Shown: positions 15,795 through 25,460, numbered from the stretch's first letter. The stretch: 64,000 nt of DNA from Flexithrix dorotheae DSM 6795 (GCF_000379765.1 NZ_KB903520.1:62001-126000), one strand, 5' to 3'. The notes: generated from the letters alone by a model not told the origin. Numbers and translations: made by a program.

Positions 15795-18026
15795 CTACTT
15801 AATTTCCTTCTCTTTATTGGTATTTACGAATAGAATATCACCTACACCCTCATATCCGGTAAAAATATTAATACTATCGTGTTTAATCGCCTCAGTTCTT
15901 ACCCCGATAATCACCAAATCGGCATCTTTAGATTTCTCATTGATGATACTTTTGGCTTCTATATTATCCTTGTGTTCATTCAATTCCACATTATTCAGGG
16001 AAATGGGTAAGCGGCCTGTGCTGATTAATTCTATGATTTTTTTCCTTTGTTTTTCAAGCTCTTTTTCCGGGGATAATACCATTAACCTAATTCTGGCATT
16101 TTTCCATTCCGGATGCCCCAGAATGATAAAGCCCATCAAAATCATTAAACTGGCATTTTCGTAATCTTTTGAGGTAATCCAGATATCAATATTTTGTTTA
16201 AACCCAAAGTTTTTCTCTGAGGAACCCAACACACAAATGTCGAAATCTGTGGATTTTACCAGTTTGAAATTATCTACTATATTTTCCAGCCCTTCTGGTT
16301 TTTTCTTGGAGAATTCAAACATGATCATGTTGTTATCCTTTCCGGATACTCCGGGCAACTGGATTACCTGGGCAATTGCCGAAGTAATGGACGGACTGAC
16401 AATGGTATCCATGTAAACCCGACTTTTGGTGGAATCCGATAATTTCACCATTCTGTTCACACATTCTTTGGCTTCCTTGTAAGTTTCTCTGGATAGATAG
16501 CCTTCTATCAGGTGAATGTAGTTTCCAAAACCGTATTTGTGGGAAATCCAGCGCAGCATGTTAAAGGCAGAAAATCTTTCGAATGTATTAGAGGAAATAC
16601 AAACTACAGAAGGCCGCCAGTGGTCTTCTTTGGTGTCCGGGTCAGCTTTTTGTAAAAAAACTTTCAGTCTTCGGCTCAACTGAAAAATTACACCCTGGAA
16701 AATATTGGCCAAACCTTCTTTATCTTCTTTATAATAACTGGTAGTCTGGTAAATAATAGCCATAATTATTATAGCCAAAATGGAATAAAAAACACTGATC
16801 TGGAACATCAGGAAAATACAAGCCAATGCTCCAAGCAAAGAAACATACCATTTTGACCTGAAAATTGGCCGATAAGCCGGGTCTGCAGTAAAATGCTCTA
16901 AAAATGAAATTGAGCAAATCGCACCGTATGTTACCATAAAAAACATGGTGATGATTTGAGCAACGATGTCAATATCGCCAATTATTACAAAAATCAGGGT
17001 AATGATTGAGGTGATGATGGAGGCATTGACAGGTTCATTACTTTTTAACCTCACCTGAGAAACCCAGTCGTTAACAAAAGCATTAGGTAATATTTTATCT
17101 GCTCCTATGGCCTGTAAAGTTCTGGGTGCCACCAGAATAGAACCAATAGCTGAAGAAAGGGAAGCTGCAGCAAGCCCAATAGGAATAGCAGGTCCCCAAA
17201 GGGCAATTTCCTGCATGATTAACTGATCGGCTGCTAAATCTTCCGGGGGTGCGGAAATGGCTAATTTTAGAGCTGTAGCCATATAAATAAGCATTCCGGC
17301 TATAGTCGCCCAAATGGTTCCTCTTGGTATGGATTTACTGGGATTTTTTAAATCTCCGGAAAGCCCAGCTCCAGCAGCCATGCCTGTAAATGCAGGGAAA
17401 CAGACCGCAAAAAAGTAGAAAAACCCTTTCCCATCCAGAATTTTAGCATCCCATGGAATGGCCTCCATGTCTTGAGCATATTCTGTTGTGCCCAAAAAGA
17501 AAAATAGTAGGGAGAAAAATAATACAAATGCTACCAGATACAAGGTTTTAATCCCCAGATCAGCGCCTTTGTAAATGGCTAACAGAATGAGTAAAATGGT
17601 GGCCGGTATACTTATAATCCGGTAGTTATAAATGAGAATATTAAAGTCGGAAGCCAGTAGGTAATTGAAAATCGGGGAAAAAGATTCTGCAAATGCAATG
17701 ATATAGAAGGCCGTACTTACTGCCTGAGATAGATAAAGGCCAATCCCAATGGCTCCTCCAATGGTAATCCCGAATGATCTGGAAATAATGAAGTAAACTC
17801 CGCCTCCCTGAACTTTTTGGTTGGTTGCTATTTCCGCTACCGCTAAAGCGGTGGGAATAGTAACCAAATGTCCCAGAAGTATGATCATGAAGGTTTGCCA
17901 CAAACCTAAGTTACCTACTGCAAACCCAAATCTTAAAAACAAAATTGCACCTAAAATGGTACAAATTGAAGTTAAAAAAACGGGTGCTGTCCCGAATCCC
18001 TGCCTTTTTACCAAACTACCGGCCAT
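15795..18026 (-). CDS. APC-superfamily permease resembling cation-chloride cotransporters
   Basis: A 743-residue transporter. Residues 10-460 hold about 12 membrane helices, starting with FGTAPVFLTSICTILGAILF and the unwound-helix glycine-rich motif VQGGGVYFIISRSFG, which resembles the SLC12 (NKCC/KCC) family more than amino acid permeases. A long cytoplasmic C-terminal domain (470-743) ends in DADLVIIGVRTEA and resembles the nucleotide-binding-like C-terminal domain of SLC12 or a UspA-like fold. Ion-coupled chloride or cation symport is inferred; amino acid transport is the alternative. Start is the first ATG. Confidence 0.8.
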   Translation of the reverse strand: MAGSLVKRQGFGTAPVFLTSICTILGAILFLRFGFAVGNLGLWQTFMIILLGHLVTIPTALAVAEIATNQKVQGGGVYFIISRSFGITIGGAIGIGLYLSQAVSTAFYIIAFAESFSPIFNYLLASDFNILIYNYRIISIPATILLILLAIYKGADLGIKTLYLVAFVLFFSLLFFFLGTTEYAQDMEAIPWDAKILDGKGFFYFFAVCFPAFTGMAAGAGLSGDLKNPSKSIPRGTIWATIAGMLIYMATALKLAISAPPEDLAADQLIMQEIALWGPAIPIGLAAASLSSAIGSILVAPRTLQAIGADKILPNAFVNDWVSQVRLKSNEPVNASIITSIITLIFVIIGDIDIVAQIITMFFMVTYGAICSISFLEHFTADPAYRPIFRSKWYVSLLGALACIFLMFQISVFYSILAIIIMAIIYQTTSYYKEDKEGLANIFQGVIFQLSRRLKVFLQKADPDTKEDHWRPSVVCISSNTFERFSAFNMLRWISHKYGFGNYIHLIEGYLSRETYKEAKECVNRMVKLSDSTKSRVYMDTIVSPSITSAIAQVIQLPGVSGKDNNMIMFEFSKKKPEGLENIVDNFKLVKSTDFDICVLGSSEKNFGFKQNIDIWITSKDYENASLMILMGFIILGHPEWKNARIRLMVLSPEKELEKQRKKIIELISTGRLPISLNNVELNEHKDNIEAKSIINEKSKDADLVIIGVRTEAIKHDSINIFTGYEGVGDILFVNTNKEKEIK

Positions 18027-18192
18027 AAATGCCTTGCCCTTTTTTTTAGAATGATTAAAACTTTTTTAAAGTATAAGTGATTGATATCTAGCTGGTTGTA
18101 AGTGAAATGACCTGGCAAGTAATACAATCTACTTATTTGAAATTGTTTATTATCTGTTAATTTTAAACCATGTTCCCCTAATTGACAAACAA

Positions 18193-19746
18193 ATGAAGAT
18201 AATTTCTTTCAATCTAATTTTATTTACTTTACTACTGGCTTTTTCCTGCAAAGAAGAAAAAAAGCCCACTCCATTTGAAATTCTGATTTCCCAACAAACA
18301 GATTTTGATGTTTTAATTCATCGGGGGCAGGTAGTCGATGGAAGTGGAGCCACTGCTTTTGCTGCAGATATTCTCCTCAAGGGGGATTCAATTGCTTTTG
18401 TGGGTCAGGTTGATACCGCAAAAATAACATTCTCAAAATACATTGATGCTAAGGGAAAAACCGTTTCTCCGGGTTTTATCGATACACATGCCCACGGAAA
18501 TCCTTTAAAAACGCCTGATTTTGAAAATTTTCTGGCAATGGGAGTGACGACCATCAGTTTGGGCCAGGACGGATTTAGTCCTTCCTATCCCAATATCGAA
18601 GAGTGGTTCAATAAAATTGAGGATAAAGGAATTCGGCCTAATCTGGCCATGTTTATTGGACATGGTACTTTAAGACAGTTATCCGGGATAAATTTTAATC
18701 CCGATCCTTCGGAAGAGGAGCTCGAAAAAATGGGTAATATTCTGGAAAAAGCCTTGCAAGCCGGTTGCCTTGGAATGACTACTGGTTTAGAATATACCCC
18801 TGGTACTTATGGAAAAAAGGAAGAATTAGTCCATCTGGCAAAAATTGTAGGCAAGCATGACAAGATGATTATGAGTCACATGCGGAATGAAGATGATGAG
18901 GCCATGGAAAATTCCATTAGTGAACTGTTGGAGCAGGGAAAATACTGCCATGTACATGTTTCCCATATGAAAGTGGTTTATGGAAAAGGAGAGGAGCGGG
19001 CACATGAGATTTTGGGGATTTTGGAAAATGCCAGAAAGGAGGGAATCGAGGTTACTGCGGATGTTTATCCTTATAATGCCAGCTATACCGGAATTGGAAT
19101 TGTTTTTCCGGATTGGGCAAAAGGACCAAATAATTATGCCAATGTGAAAATTACCAAAAAGGATGAACTGGCTGCTTATTTAAGGCAAAGGGTAACCAAA
19201 AGAAATGGGCCGGAAGCTACCTTGTTGGGAACGGCTCCATGGACGGGGAAAACTTTAGCTCAGGTGGCCAAAGAATCTGGTAAACCATTCGAAGAGGTTT
19301 TGATTGATGATATTGGTCCTGGCGGGGCATCGGGGGCTTATTTTGTAATGAATGAAACATTACAGGAAACTTTTGTAAAAGATTCCCTGGTGATGATTTG
19401 CTCGGATGGAAGCCCGACTGGCCATCATCCAAGAGGGCATGGAACCTTTGCCAAAGTGATTGAGGAATATGTTTTCCAGAAACAATTATTTTCCTTGGAA
19501 GAAGCCATTAGAAAAATGACTTCACTTTCTGCAGAATCTATGGGTTTAACGGATAGAGGCAGGATTGAAGTGGGGAAAAAGGCTGATATATTGATTTTTG
19601 AACCTGAAAAAGTTCAAGCAAAAGCGACTTACGAAAATCCCTATCAATTGGCTGAAGGCTTTGATTGGGTATTGATCAATGGAGATATAAAACGGGAGAA
19701 CGGACAGCTTGTGGGGGAAAGAAATGGTGTGATATTGAAAAGATGA
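18193..19746 (+). CDS. N-acyl-D-amino-acid deacylase (D-aminoacylase), putative lipoprotein
   Basis: A 517-residue amidohydrolase. The N-terminus has a signal with lipobox-like AFSC before KEEKK, so it is probably an exported lipoprotein. Zinc-site motifs are SPGFIDTHAHG (HxH), MSHMRNEDDE, VHVSHMKVV, VYPYNASYTG and CSDGSPTGHHPRGHGTF, all characteristic of the D-aminoacylase/dihydroorotase-like branch. It removes acyl groups from N-acyl-D-amino acids or dipeptides with D-residues, which would suit peptidoglycan or peptide scavenging in the periplasm. It is convergent with the transporter operon, with a long stem between. Confidence 0.9.
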   Translation: MKIISFNLILFTLLLAFSCKEEKKPTPFEILISQQTDFDVLIHRGQVVDGSGATAFAADILLKGDSIAFVGQVDTAKITFSKYIDAKGKTVSPGFIDTHAHGNPLKTPDFENFLAMGVTTISLGQDGFSPSYPNIEEWFNKIEDKGIRPNLAMFIGHGTLRQLSGINFNPDPSEEELEKMGNILEKALQAGCLGMTTGLEYTPGTYGKKEELVHLAKIVGKHDKMIMSHMRNEDDEAMENSISELLEQGKYCHVHVSHMKVVYGKGEERAHEILGILENARKEGIEVTADVYPYNASYTGIGIVFPDWAKGPNNYANVKITKKDELAAYLRQRVTKRNGPEATLLGTAPWTGKTLAQVAKESGKPFEEVLIDDIGPGGASGAYFVMNETLQETFVKDSLVMICSDGSPTGHHPRGHGTFAKVIEEYVFQKQLFSLEEAIRKMTSLSAESMGLTDRGRIEVGKKADILIFEPEKVQAKATYENPYQLAEGFDWVLINGDIKRENGQLVGERNGVILKR

Positions 19747-19750
19747 TGAA

Positions 19751-19785
19751 CTTCAAAAGGGTTGTTAAAAATAACCCTTTTGAAG
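19751..19785. terminator. Inverted repeat between convergent genes, probable terminator
   Basis: CTTCAAAAGGGTT (19751-19763) pairs perfectly with AACCCTTTTGAAG (19773-19785) across nine bases. There is no long T-run after it, so it may act as a bidirectional stem rather than a classic intrinsic terminator. Confidence 0.6.
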
Positions 19786-19802
19786 AAAACACCTGTTTCT
19801 AT

Positions 19803-20807
19803 TTATCCCACTCTCGCATAAATAATCAAGCTTAGACCAATGATGAAACTAAGGAACATCAGGTTAATGAGTGGTTTTGTTCCTTTGGGTGCATTGGCAA
19901 ATTCTTTCCAGATGAAAACTCCCCAGGCTGCAGCAACCATGGTAGCCCCCTGTCCGAGCCCGTAGGATATGGCAAAGCCGGCTTTTTCACTGGCAATCAT
20001 ACTTAATGACATGCCTATGCACCAGATAATGCCTCCTAAAATACCTATGAAATGCAGGCGCATGTTCCCTTTGGAAAAGTATTCCCCATAACTTACCGGT
20101 TCTCCTTTAAATGGCTTGTACATAAAAAAGGTGTTCCAAAGGAAATTTGAGGCAAAAATGCCCAGGGAGAAAATAAAAACTGCGGTGTATGGAGTGAACA
20201 ATCCCTCAGTGGGTTGGGCAAAATCGGTGGAAACGGAAGCGGCTACAAACCTGAAGAAAAAGCCCATTAAAACTCCTCCGATAATAGAAATTACAATTCC
20301 TTTTGTAGGAGTTGTCTGCTGACCGGAGGATAGTTTTTTATAGGCCAATGCATCCAGGATAATGGCAAATGTAACCAATGCTACTCCTGCAAAAAGCATC
20401 AATGGATCACCAACTGGAGTAGCCATGTAGTTTACAATTACCCCCAGCACCAGCGCTATGCCAATGCCTATGGGAAAGGCTACAGCCATTCCGGCAATAT
20501 CAATGGCAGCCACAATCAATAAATTGGCAATATTGAATACGATCCCGCCAACAAATGCAGAAGTGAATGAGGAGGTTTCTCCTTGTGATAAATCTTCCAA
20601 AAATGGTCTCCCTTCTTCTCCCGAACTTCCCATAGTTAGCCCAAGAATTAAGGATAAAATAATGATGCCCAGGCTGTAATCCCAGTAAAACAACTGAAAT
20701 GGCCATTTTTTAGTAGCCAGTTTTTGGGTATTTGCCCATGATCCCCAACACAACATCGTTACAAAGCAGAGGGCCACTGCCAATCCGTAACTTTCTGGTA
20801 TAAACAT
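19803..20807 (-). CDS. DMT-superfamily sugar/ureide permease (GRP/RbsU-like)
   Basis: A 334-residue membrane protein with ten hydrophobic segments and the DMT two-repeat layout. The first helix, GLAVALCFVTMLCWGSWANT, and the GMAVAFPIGIGIALVLGVIVNY segment are like glucose/ribose porters and plant ureide permeases. Placed third in an operon with a nucleoside hydrolase and ribokinase, it most likely imports ribose (or a nucleoside or base) released in the periplasm. Automated annotation often calls this family multidrug DMT transporter; the context argues against that. Confidence 0.75.
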   Translation of the reverse strand: MFIPESYGLAVALCFVTMLCWGSWANTQKLATKKWPFQLFYWDYSLGIIILSLILGLTMGSSGEEGRPFLEDLSQGETSSFTSAFVGGIVFNIANLLIVAAIDIAGMAVAFPIGIGIALVLGVIVNYMATPVGDPLMLFAGVALVTFAIILDALAYKKLSSGQQTTPTKGIVISIIGGVLMGFFFRFVAASVSTDFAQPTEGLFTPYTAVFIFSLGIFASNFLWNTFFMYKPFKGEPVSYGEYFSKGNMRLHFIGILGGIIWCIGMSLSMIASEKAGFAISYGLGQGATMVAAAWGVFIWKEFANAPKGTKPLINLMFLSFIIGLSLIIYARVG

Positions 20808-20858
20808 ATTTACTAGTTTAGTTTTTTATTAATTTATTATGGTAAATTGGGTTGTGTA

Positions 20859-21761
20859 TTAAAGTTCCTCTCTGTATGGAGTTGAAGCTTGTGCCCCCAA
20901 TCTGGTGACTGAAATGGCAGCCGCTTTATTGGAGAATTCCACTGCCTCCTGAATATTCATTCCTTCGCCCAGAGCTACTACTAAAGCCCCATTAAAAGTA
21001 TCTCCCGCAGCAGTGGTATCAATCGGAGTAACTTTTGGTGCAATGATTAAACCTTTAAATTCATCGGTAAACACATAAGCACCTTTCGATCCCAGGGTAA
21101 TAATAACCATTTCAACTCCCTTGCTTTTCAATATTTCAGCCGCTTTTTGAGCTGAATTTACGTCTGTAACTTTGACCCCTGTTAATAACTGGGCCTCGGT
21201 TTCATTGGGAGTGATTATATGAAGGTTCCCCAATAATTCATCAGAAAGGGATTGAGCAGGTGCAGGATTTAAAACTACTTTAACTCCATTTTCTGAAGCT
21301 TTTTTTGCCGCATAATTCACAGCTTTAATGGGAATTTCAAGTTGCATCAAAACATAGTCTGAATTGGAGATGACTTCCAACCCTTTATCAATGTCTTCGG
21401 TATTAAGTGTGGCATTGGCACCCAGTGCAACGGATATGGAATTTTCTCCATGATCATCTACCATAATTAAAGCCACTCCTGAAGGTTGATCTTCATGGGT
21501 GGAAATATATTTGGTATGTATGCCTTCCTTATCAAATCCGTGAATGGCTTCTCTGCCAAAAATATCGTTGCCTAATTTGGCAATGAATGTAACTTCACCT
21601 CCAAGTTTTGAAGCCGCTACGGCCTGGTTTGCCCCCTTTCCCCCCGGGTTCATGATAAATTTTCCTCCTAGTACAGTTTCACCGGGTGCAGGAAGCTTGC
21701 TCGACTGGACTACCATATCGGTATTGCTACTTCCTATTACAGTAATTTTCGACTTTTTCAT
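20859..21761 (-). CDS. rbsK: Ribokinase
   Basis: A 300-residue PfkB-family kinase that phosphorylates ribose to ribose 5-phosphate in the cytoplasm. Diagnostic segments are GSSNTDMVVQ near the N-terminus, the sugar-binding GGKGANQAVAASKLGG, and the C-terminal DTTAAGDTFNGAL with the catalytic Asp. The length is normal for RbsK. It lies 51 bases upstream of the permease gene and 33 bases downstream of the nucleoside hydrolase gene, all leftward, so one operon is likely. Confidence 0.92.
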   Translation of the reverse strand: MKKSKITVIGSSNTDMVVQSSKLPAPGETVLGGKFIMNPGGKGANQAVAASKLGGEVTFIAKLGNDIFGREAIHGFDKEGIHTKYISTHEDQPSGVALIMVDDHGENSISVALGANATLNTEDIDKGLEVISNSDYVLMQLEIPIKAVNYAAKKASENGVKVVLNPAPAQSLSDELLGNLHIITPNETEAQLLTGVKVTDVNSAQKAAEILKSKGVEMVIITLGSKGAYVFTDEFKGLIIAPKVTPIDTTAAGDTFNGALVVALGEGMNIQEAVEFSNKAAAISVTRLGAQASTPYREEL

Positions 21762-21794
21762 TTTTCCGGTAATTTTTCAATAAAAAATATTTTT

Positions 21795-22727
21795 CTAAAA
21801 CCTGTTGAAGTTTTGTTCAAGATACAATTTCATCAGCCGGTTTAAAAATTCTTTTTTATTTATCGACATGCCCACCAGGCTATTAGGTTCCTTGCTTTCA
21901 TCAATTACGGTATACCCGTTTCCAATTACTTTTACATGGGCAGGTCTGGTGGCAAATAAGTCTGGCCATATAAGCATGCCAATGGCTACGGGATCGAAAA
22001 GGGTAGGGGTTTCATTTCCCCAAAGGGTGTAGCAGGCACTCAGAAAATCTGTTAGAGGGGATTGTCTTAATAATAACTTTTCCCGAAGTTCCTGGCTGAG
22101 TTTAACATTGGTGATATCCAGCCCGGCATACACAATATCTGCTCCTGATGCCGCAAAAACTTTGGCAGCTTCAGCATCCGCTTTTACATTCCATTCATTG
22201 GTAGGGATAGGGTTATCTCCATATCCTACATAAAAAGAGCCGAACATTGAATAAACTTTTTTGGCCAATCCAAGTGCTTTAGGGTCTTTTTCGATGATAT
22301 CGGCCATATTGGGAACAGGTCCCACAGTAATTAACACCACTTCATTTGGGTATTTTTTTAAGGTTTCAATTATGAAATCTGCTGCGTTTTGCTTGATTGG
22401 CTTCACTTTATCGAACCCTTCTCCCCAATGAAACTGACCAGAATAATGCTCTTTGGTATTTCTTCCTATTACTACCGGAACATCTTCTCTGCCAATTTCA
22501 TATAAAAACCTACAAGCCATTTGGGCTCTTTTTTCGGTATTGCCATAGTCCATAACTATTCCCAAAACTTCCAGATCGGGACTTGCCATGAGCATGGCCA
22601 GGGCGTATGCATCGTCTACATCATCTCCCAGGTCACAATCAAAAATTACTTTTTGCTTTTGGGCGAATGCCTGGGAAAATGAAAGGAATAAAAAAACATG
22701 AATGAGTATTGGTAATATTTTTTTCAT
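21795..22727 (-). CDS. Exported inosine-uridine-type nucleoside hydrolase
   Basis: A 310-residue nucleoside hydrolase that splits ribonucleosides to base plus ribose. The calcium-binding motif near the N-terminus reads FDCDLGDDVDDAYAL, the variant with an extra residue compared with DTDPGIDD. Other ligands sit in NVKADAEAAKVF and FDPVAIGML. Unlike most cytoplasmic homologues it has a clear Sec signal (residues 1-22, ending AFA-Q), so hydrolysis would occur in the periplasm. It is the first gene of the operon with ribokinase and a sugar permease, preceded by a palindromic operator-like site. Confidence 0.9.
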   Translation of the reverse strand: MKKILPILIHVFLFLSFSQAFAQKQKVIFDCDLGDDVDDAYALAMLMASPDLEVLGIVMDYGNTEKRAQMACRFLYEIGREDVPVVIGRNTKEHYSGQFHWGEGFDKVKPIKQNAADFIIETLKKYPNEVVLITVGPVPNMADIIEKDPKALGLAKKVYSMFGSFYVGYGDNPIPTNEWNVKADAEAAKVFAASGADIVYAGLDITNVKLSQELREKLLLRQSPLTDFLSACYTLWGNETPTLFDPVAIGMLIWPDLFATRPAHVKVIGNGYTVIDESKEPNSLVGMSINKKEFLNRLMKLYLEQNFNRF

Positions 22728-23060
22728 AGAAGTATTGGAAATAAAGATGTTGAAATAATTTTTTGTTTAAAATGTAAAAGTAATTATAAAGGCGTTGCAC
22801 AATCGATTGTGCAAGCTAAATAATTAAAATATTTATTTCAAAACTTTTTCCTGGTTTTTATGTGGTTCGCTTAAAAAATAATGCTGAAAAAAGAAATTTA
22901 ATCCCTGAAGAAAAAAGCTTCGAATAATTTGAAAAATGAATTAAGGCTGGTGAAATCTGGTCCGGGAATTTCAAAATAAAAAAGTACTGGTACTTATTCA
23001 ATAAAAAATCTAACTTTACAGCCGGTTTAAGAATTTGAAAATACATTTAACTGATGAATA
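22728..23060. other. Intergenic region between nucleoside operon and fabI
   Basis: A divergent promoter region. Apart from the 20-bp palindrome I see a near-match TAACTTTA (consensus TAnnTTTG) about 40 bases before the fabI start. No coding frame looks real. Confidence 0.5.
22795..22814. promoter_or_regulatory. Perfect 20-bp palindrome, probable operator of the nucleoside operon
   Basis: TTGCACAATCGATTGTGCAA is a perfect palindrome with a central CG, the architecture of LacI-family operators. It lies 68 bases upstream of the nucleoside hydrolase start codon and 247 bases upstream of FabI. No cognate regulator gene is adjacent. Confidence 0.65.
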
Positions 23061-23876
23061 ATGGCTTATAATTTATTAAAAGGAAAGCGAGGAATTATTA
23101 CCGGGGCTTTGGATGAAAGCTCAATTGCCTGGAAAGTGGCTGAGAAAGCTCATGAAGAAGGTGCGCAATTTGTATTGACTAATGCGCCAATTGCCTTGAG
23201 AATGGGGAAAATTAATGAGTTGGCAGAAAAGTGTGGAACAGAGGTAATTCCTGCGGATGCTACTTCAGTGGAAGATATAGAAAAGTTATACACCGAAGGG
23301 ATGGAAAAAATGGGAGGTAAAATTGATTTTGTTTTACATTCTATTGGAATGAGCCCTAATGTGAGGAAAAAGAAAACTTATGGCGATTTGAACTATGACT
23401 GGTTCCTGAAATCCATTGATATTTCTGCCTTGTCATTCCATAAAATGATGCAGGTAGGGGAGAAAATTGGTGCTTTTAATGACGAGGCTTCTATTGTTGC
23501 TTTAACTTATATTGCCGCACAAAGAACTTTTTCACATTATAGTGATATGGCCCAGGCAAAAGCCGTGTTGGAATCTATAGCCAGAAGCTATGGTGAGCGA
23601 TTAGGAAAAACGCAAAAAATCAGGGTAAATACCATTTCCCAATCGCCTACAGAAACTACTGCGGGTAAAGGAATCAAAGGGTTTGCTGAATTTTTAAGTT
23701 TTGCAGACATGATGTCTCCACTTGGAAACGCTTCTGCTGATGAGTGTGCAGATTACACCATCACTCTGTTTAGCGACCTGACTAAAAAGGTGACTATGCA
23801 AAACCTTTACCATGATGGAGGTTTCTCTAACACCGGTTTTTCTGACGAATTAGTTGAGAAATTATCAGGGAAATAA
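23061..23876 (+). CDS. fabI: Enoyl-ACP reductase, NADH-dependent (FabI)
   Basis: A 271-residue short-chain dehydrogenase of the FabI type, catalysing the last step of each fatty acid elongation cycle. The cofactor site is GKRGIITGALDESSIAWKVA, and HSIGMSP follows the Rossmann core. The FabI active site is Tyr-x6-Lys: LTYIAAQRTFSHYSDMAQAK holds Tyr and Lys spaced as in the family. The substrate loop is NTISQSPTETTAGKGIKGF. FabI is the target of triclosan; resistance cannot be judged. The gene is monocistronic, ending at a strong terminator. Confidence 0.95.
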   Translation: MAYNLLKGKRGIITGALDESSIAWKVAEKAHEEGAQFVLTNAPIALRMGKINELAEKCGTEVIPADATSVEDIEKLYTEGMEKMGGKIDFVLHSIGMSPNVRKKKTYGDLNYDWFLKSIDISALSFHKMMQVGEKIGAFNDEASIVALTYIAAQRTFSHYSDMAQAKAVLESIARSYGERLGKTQKIRVNTISQSPTETTAGKGIKGFAEFLSFADMMSPLGNASADECADYTITLFSDLTKKVTMQNLYHDGGFSNTGFSDELVEKLSGK

Positions 23877-23900
23877 GAACTTGATAAATCCGTAATTTTA

Positions 23901-23938
23901 AAAGCGCCAAGGCTAAATTTAAGCATTGGCGCTTTTTT
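23901..23938 (+). terminator. Rho-independent terminator of fabI
   Basis: AAAGCGCCAA pairs with TTGGCGCTTT around a 15-base loop, followed by six T. Confidence 0.9.
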
Positions 23939-24038
23939 GTTTTACTCGATATATAGAATCCTTATGCAAGGTTCTGGAAAAACGCAGGATTTCCAAAAAT
24001 AAAATCCTGCTATTAAAGGATTAGATGCTAAGTGATTG

Positions 24039-24752
24039 TTATTGCAACTGTCTTAAATACAGTTGAATAGTATTTTCCAACCCGAAATATAAGGCATCAC
24101 AAATAAGGGCATGGCCTATAGAAACTTCATCCAGTCCGTCAATTTCCTGGTTAAAATATTTTAAGTTTTCCAGACTCAGGTCATGCCCTGCATTAATTTC
24201 TAATCCCAGTTTTTTGGCCAAAACAGCAGCCTCTTTATAAGGTTTTATGGCAGCTGCTTTTTCTTTAGGATAATTGGCTGCATAGGGTTCTGTGTAAAGT
24301 TCAATTCTGTCCGTGCCAACTTCTGCAGCACCTTCTACCATTTTTACATCGGGGTCTACAAAAATGGAAGTTCTGATTCCCTTACTTTTTAATTCAGAGA
24401 TAACCTCCTTTAAAAAATCTTTATGTTTGATTGTATCCCAGCCTGCATTGGAGGTTATTGCATCTTCCGCATCTGGCACTAATGTAGCCTGAGCGGGAAT
24501 TGTTTTTAAAACCAGTTCCAGATACCTGTCCTGCGGATTTCCCTCTATGTTAAATTCTGTTGAAATCTTATCTTTTAGTTGCAAAACGTCATTGTATCTA
24601 ATGTGTCTTTCATCTGGCCGGGGATGAACCGTGATTCCCTGGGCGCCAAATCTTTCACAATCCAGGGCGACTTTAACTAAATCAGGATTATTTCCACCTC
24701 TGGCATTTCTAATGGTGGCTATTTTATTGATGTTTACACTTAGTCTGGTCAT
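24039..24752 (-). CDS. pdxJ: Pyridoxine 5'-phosphate synthase
   Basis: A 237-residue TIM-barrel enzyme that condenses 1-deoxyxylulose 5-phosphate with 3-amino-2-oxopropyl phosphate to make pyridoxine 5'-phosphate in the DXP-dependent vitamin B6 route. Recognised from [34 protein letters not shown], the VDPD segment, [12 protein letters not shown] and the C-terminal [11 protein letters not shown]. The frame extends two codons upstream; the family start MTRLSVN at 24752 is preferred. The gene is alone and divergent from the YqeY gene. Confidence 0.95.
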   Translation of the reverse strand: MTRLSVNINKIATIRNARGGNNPDLVKVALDCERFGAQGITVHPRPDERHIRYNDVLQLKDKISTEFNIEGNPQDRYLELVLKTIPAQATLVPDAEDAITSNAGWDTIKHKDFLKEVISELKSKGIRTSIFVDPDVKMVEGAAEVGTDRIELYTEPYAANYPKEKAAAIKPYKEAAVLAKKLGLEINAGHDLSLENLKYFNQEIDGLDEVSIGHALICDALYFGLENTIQLYLRQLQ

Positions 24753-24968
24753 TTCCAATTAGATTTATTGAATATATTTGCAATAATAGAGAGAATGCCA
24801 TTAATAATTGAACAATTCTACAAATGGGATGGAAAAGAGGCTGGTTTAAAATTAAAAATGGCCTTAAATCACAAATTTGTTGAATGTTAAGGGAAACTCT
24901 GTTAAGTTGCCAGTTAATTAAAATTGACTGGAATTTTTTAATATCAAATTTTTTAAATCCAAAAAACA

Positions 24969-25427
24969 ATGAGTCTTAAGGAAAAGGTAGAATCGGATAT
25001 GAAAACAGCCATGAAGGCAAAAGATAAAGATACTTTAAGAGCATTAAGAAGTATCAAGTCTTTGATCCTATTGGCTGAAACCGAAAAAGGTTCGGGTGAG
25101 GACGGGCTTTCTGAAGAAGCTGAAATGAAATTATTAAGCAAGGCTGCTAAGCAAAGAAAGGACTCAGCTGAAATTTATACGAAAGAAGGAAGAACTGAAT
25201 TAGCGGAGACTGAATTATCGGAATTGGCAGTAATAGAGAAGTATTTGCCCAAACAAATGTCGGATGAAGAACTAGAAGCGGAATTGAAAGCTATTATTGC
25301 TGAAACAGGTGCCACTGGGATGAAAGAAATGGGTAAGGTAATGGGAATGGCTTCAAAAAAACTGGCCGGAAAAGCTGATAATAAAAAGATTTCAATGTTT
25401 GTGAAAAATGCATTGAGTGGAAACTAA
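24969..25427 (+). CDS. GatB/YqeY domain protein
   Basis: A 152-residue YqeY-family protein, matching the C-terminal tRNA-contacting domain of GatB. It opens with MSLKEKVESDMKTAMKAKDK, and has the family segment YLPKQMSDEELEAELKAII and the C-terminal GKVMGMASKKLAGKADNK. It is implicated in tRNA or aminoacyl-tRNA handling in general, with no defined reaction. A TATATTTG box lies at 24773-24780, about 190 bases before the start, and might be its promoter with a long leader. A clear terminator follows. Confidence 0.92.
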   Translation: MSLKEKVESDMKTAMKAKDKDTLRALRSIKSLILLAETEKGSGEDGLSEEAEMKLLSKAAKQRKDSAEIYTKEGRTELAETELSELAVIEKYLPKQMSDEELEAELKAIIAETGATGMKEMGKVMGMASKKLAGKADNKKISMFVKNALSGN

Positions 25428-25433
25428 TTATTG

Positions 25434-25460
25434 CTCCGGGTGAAGGCCCGGAGTTTTTTT
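25434..25460 (+). terminator. Rho-independent terminator after the YqeY gene
   Basis: CTCCGGG pairs with CCCGGAG around a six-base loop (TGAAGG), followed by seven T. Confidence 0.92.
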
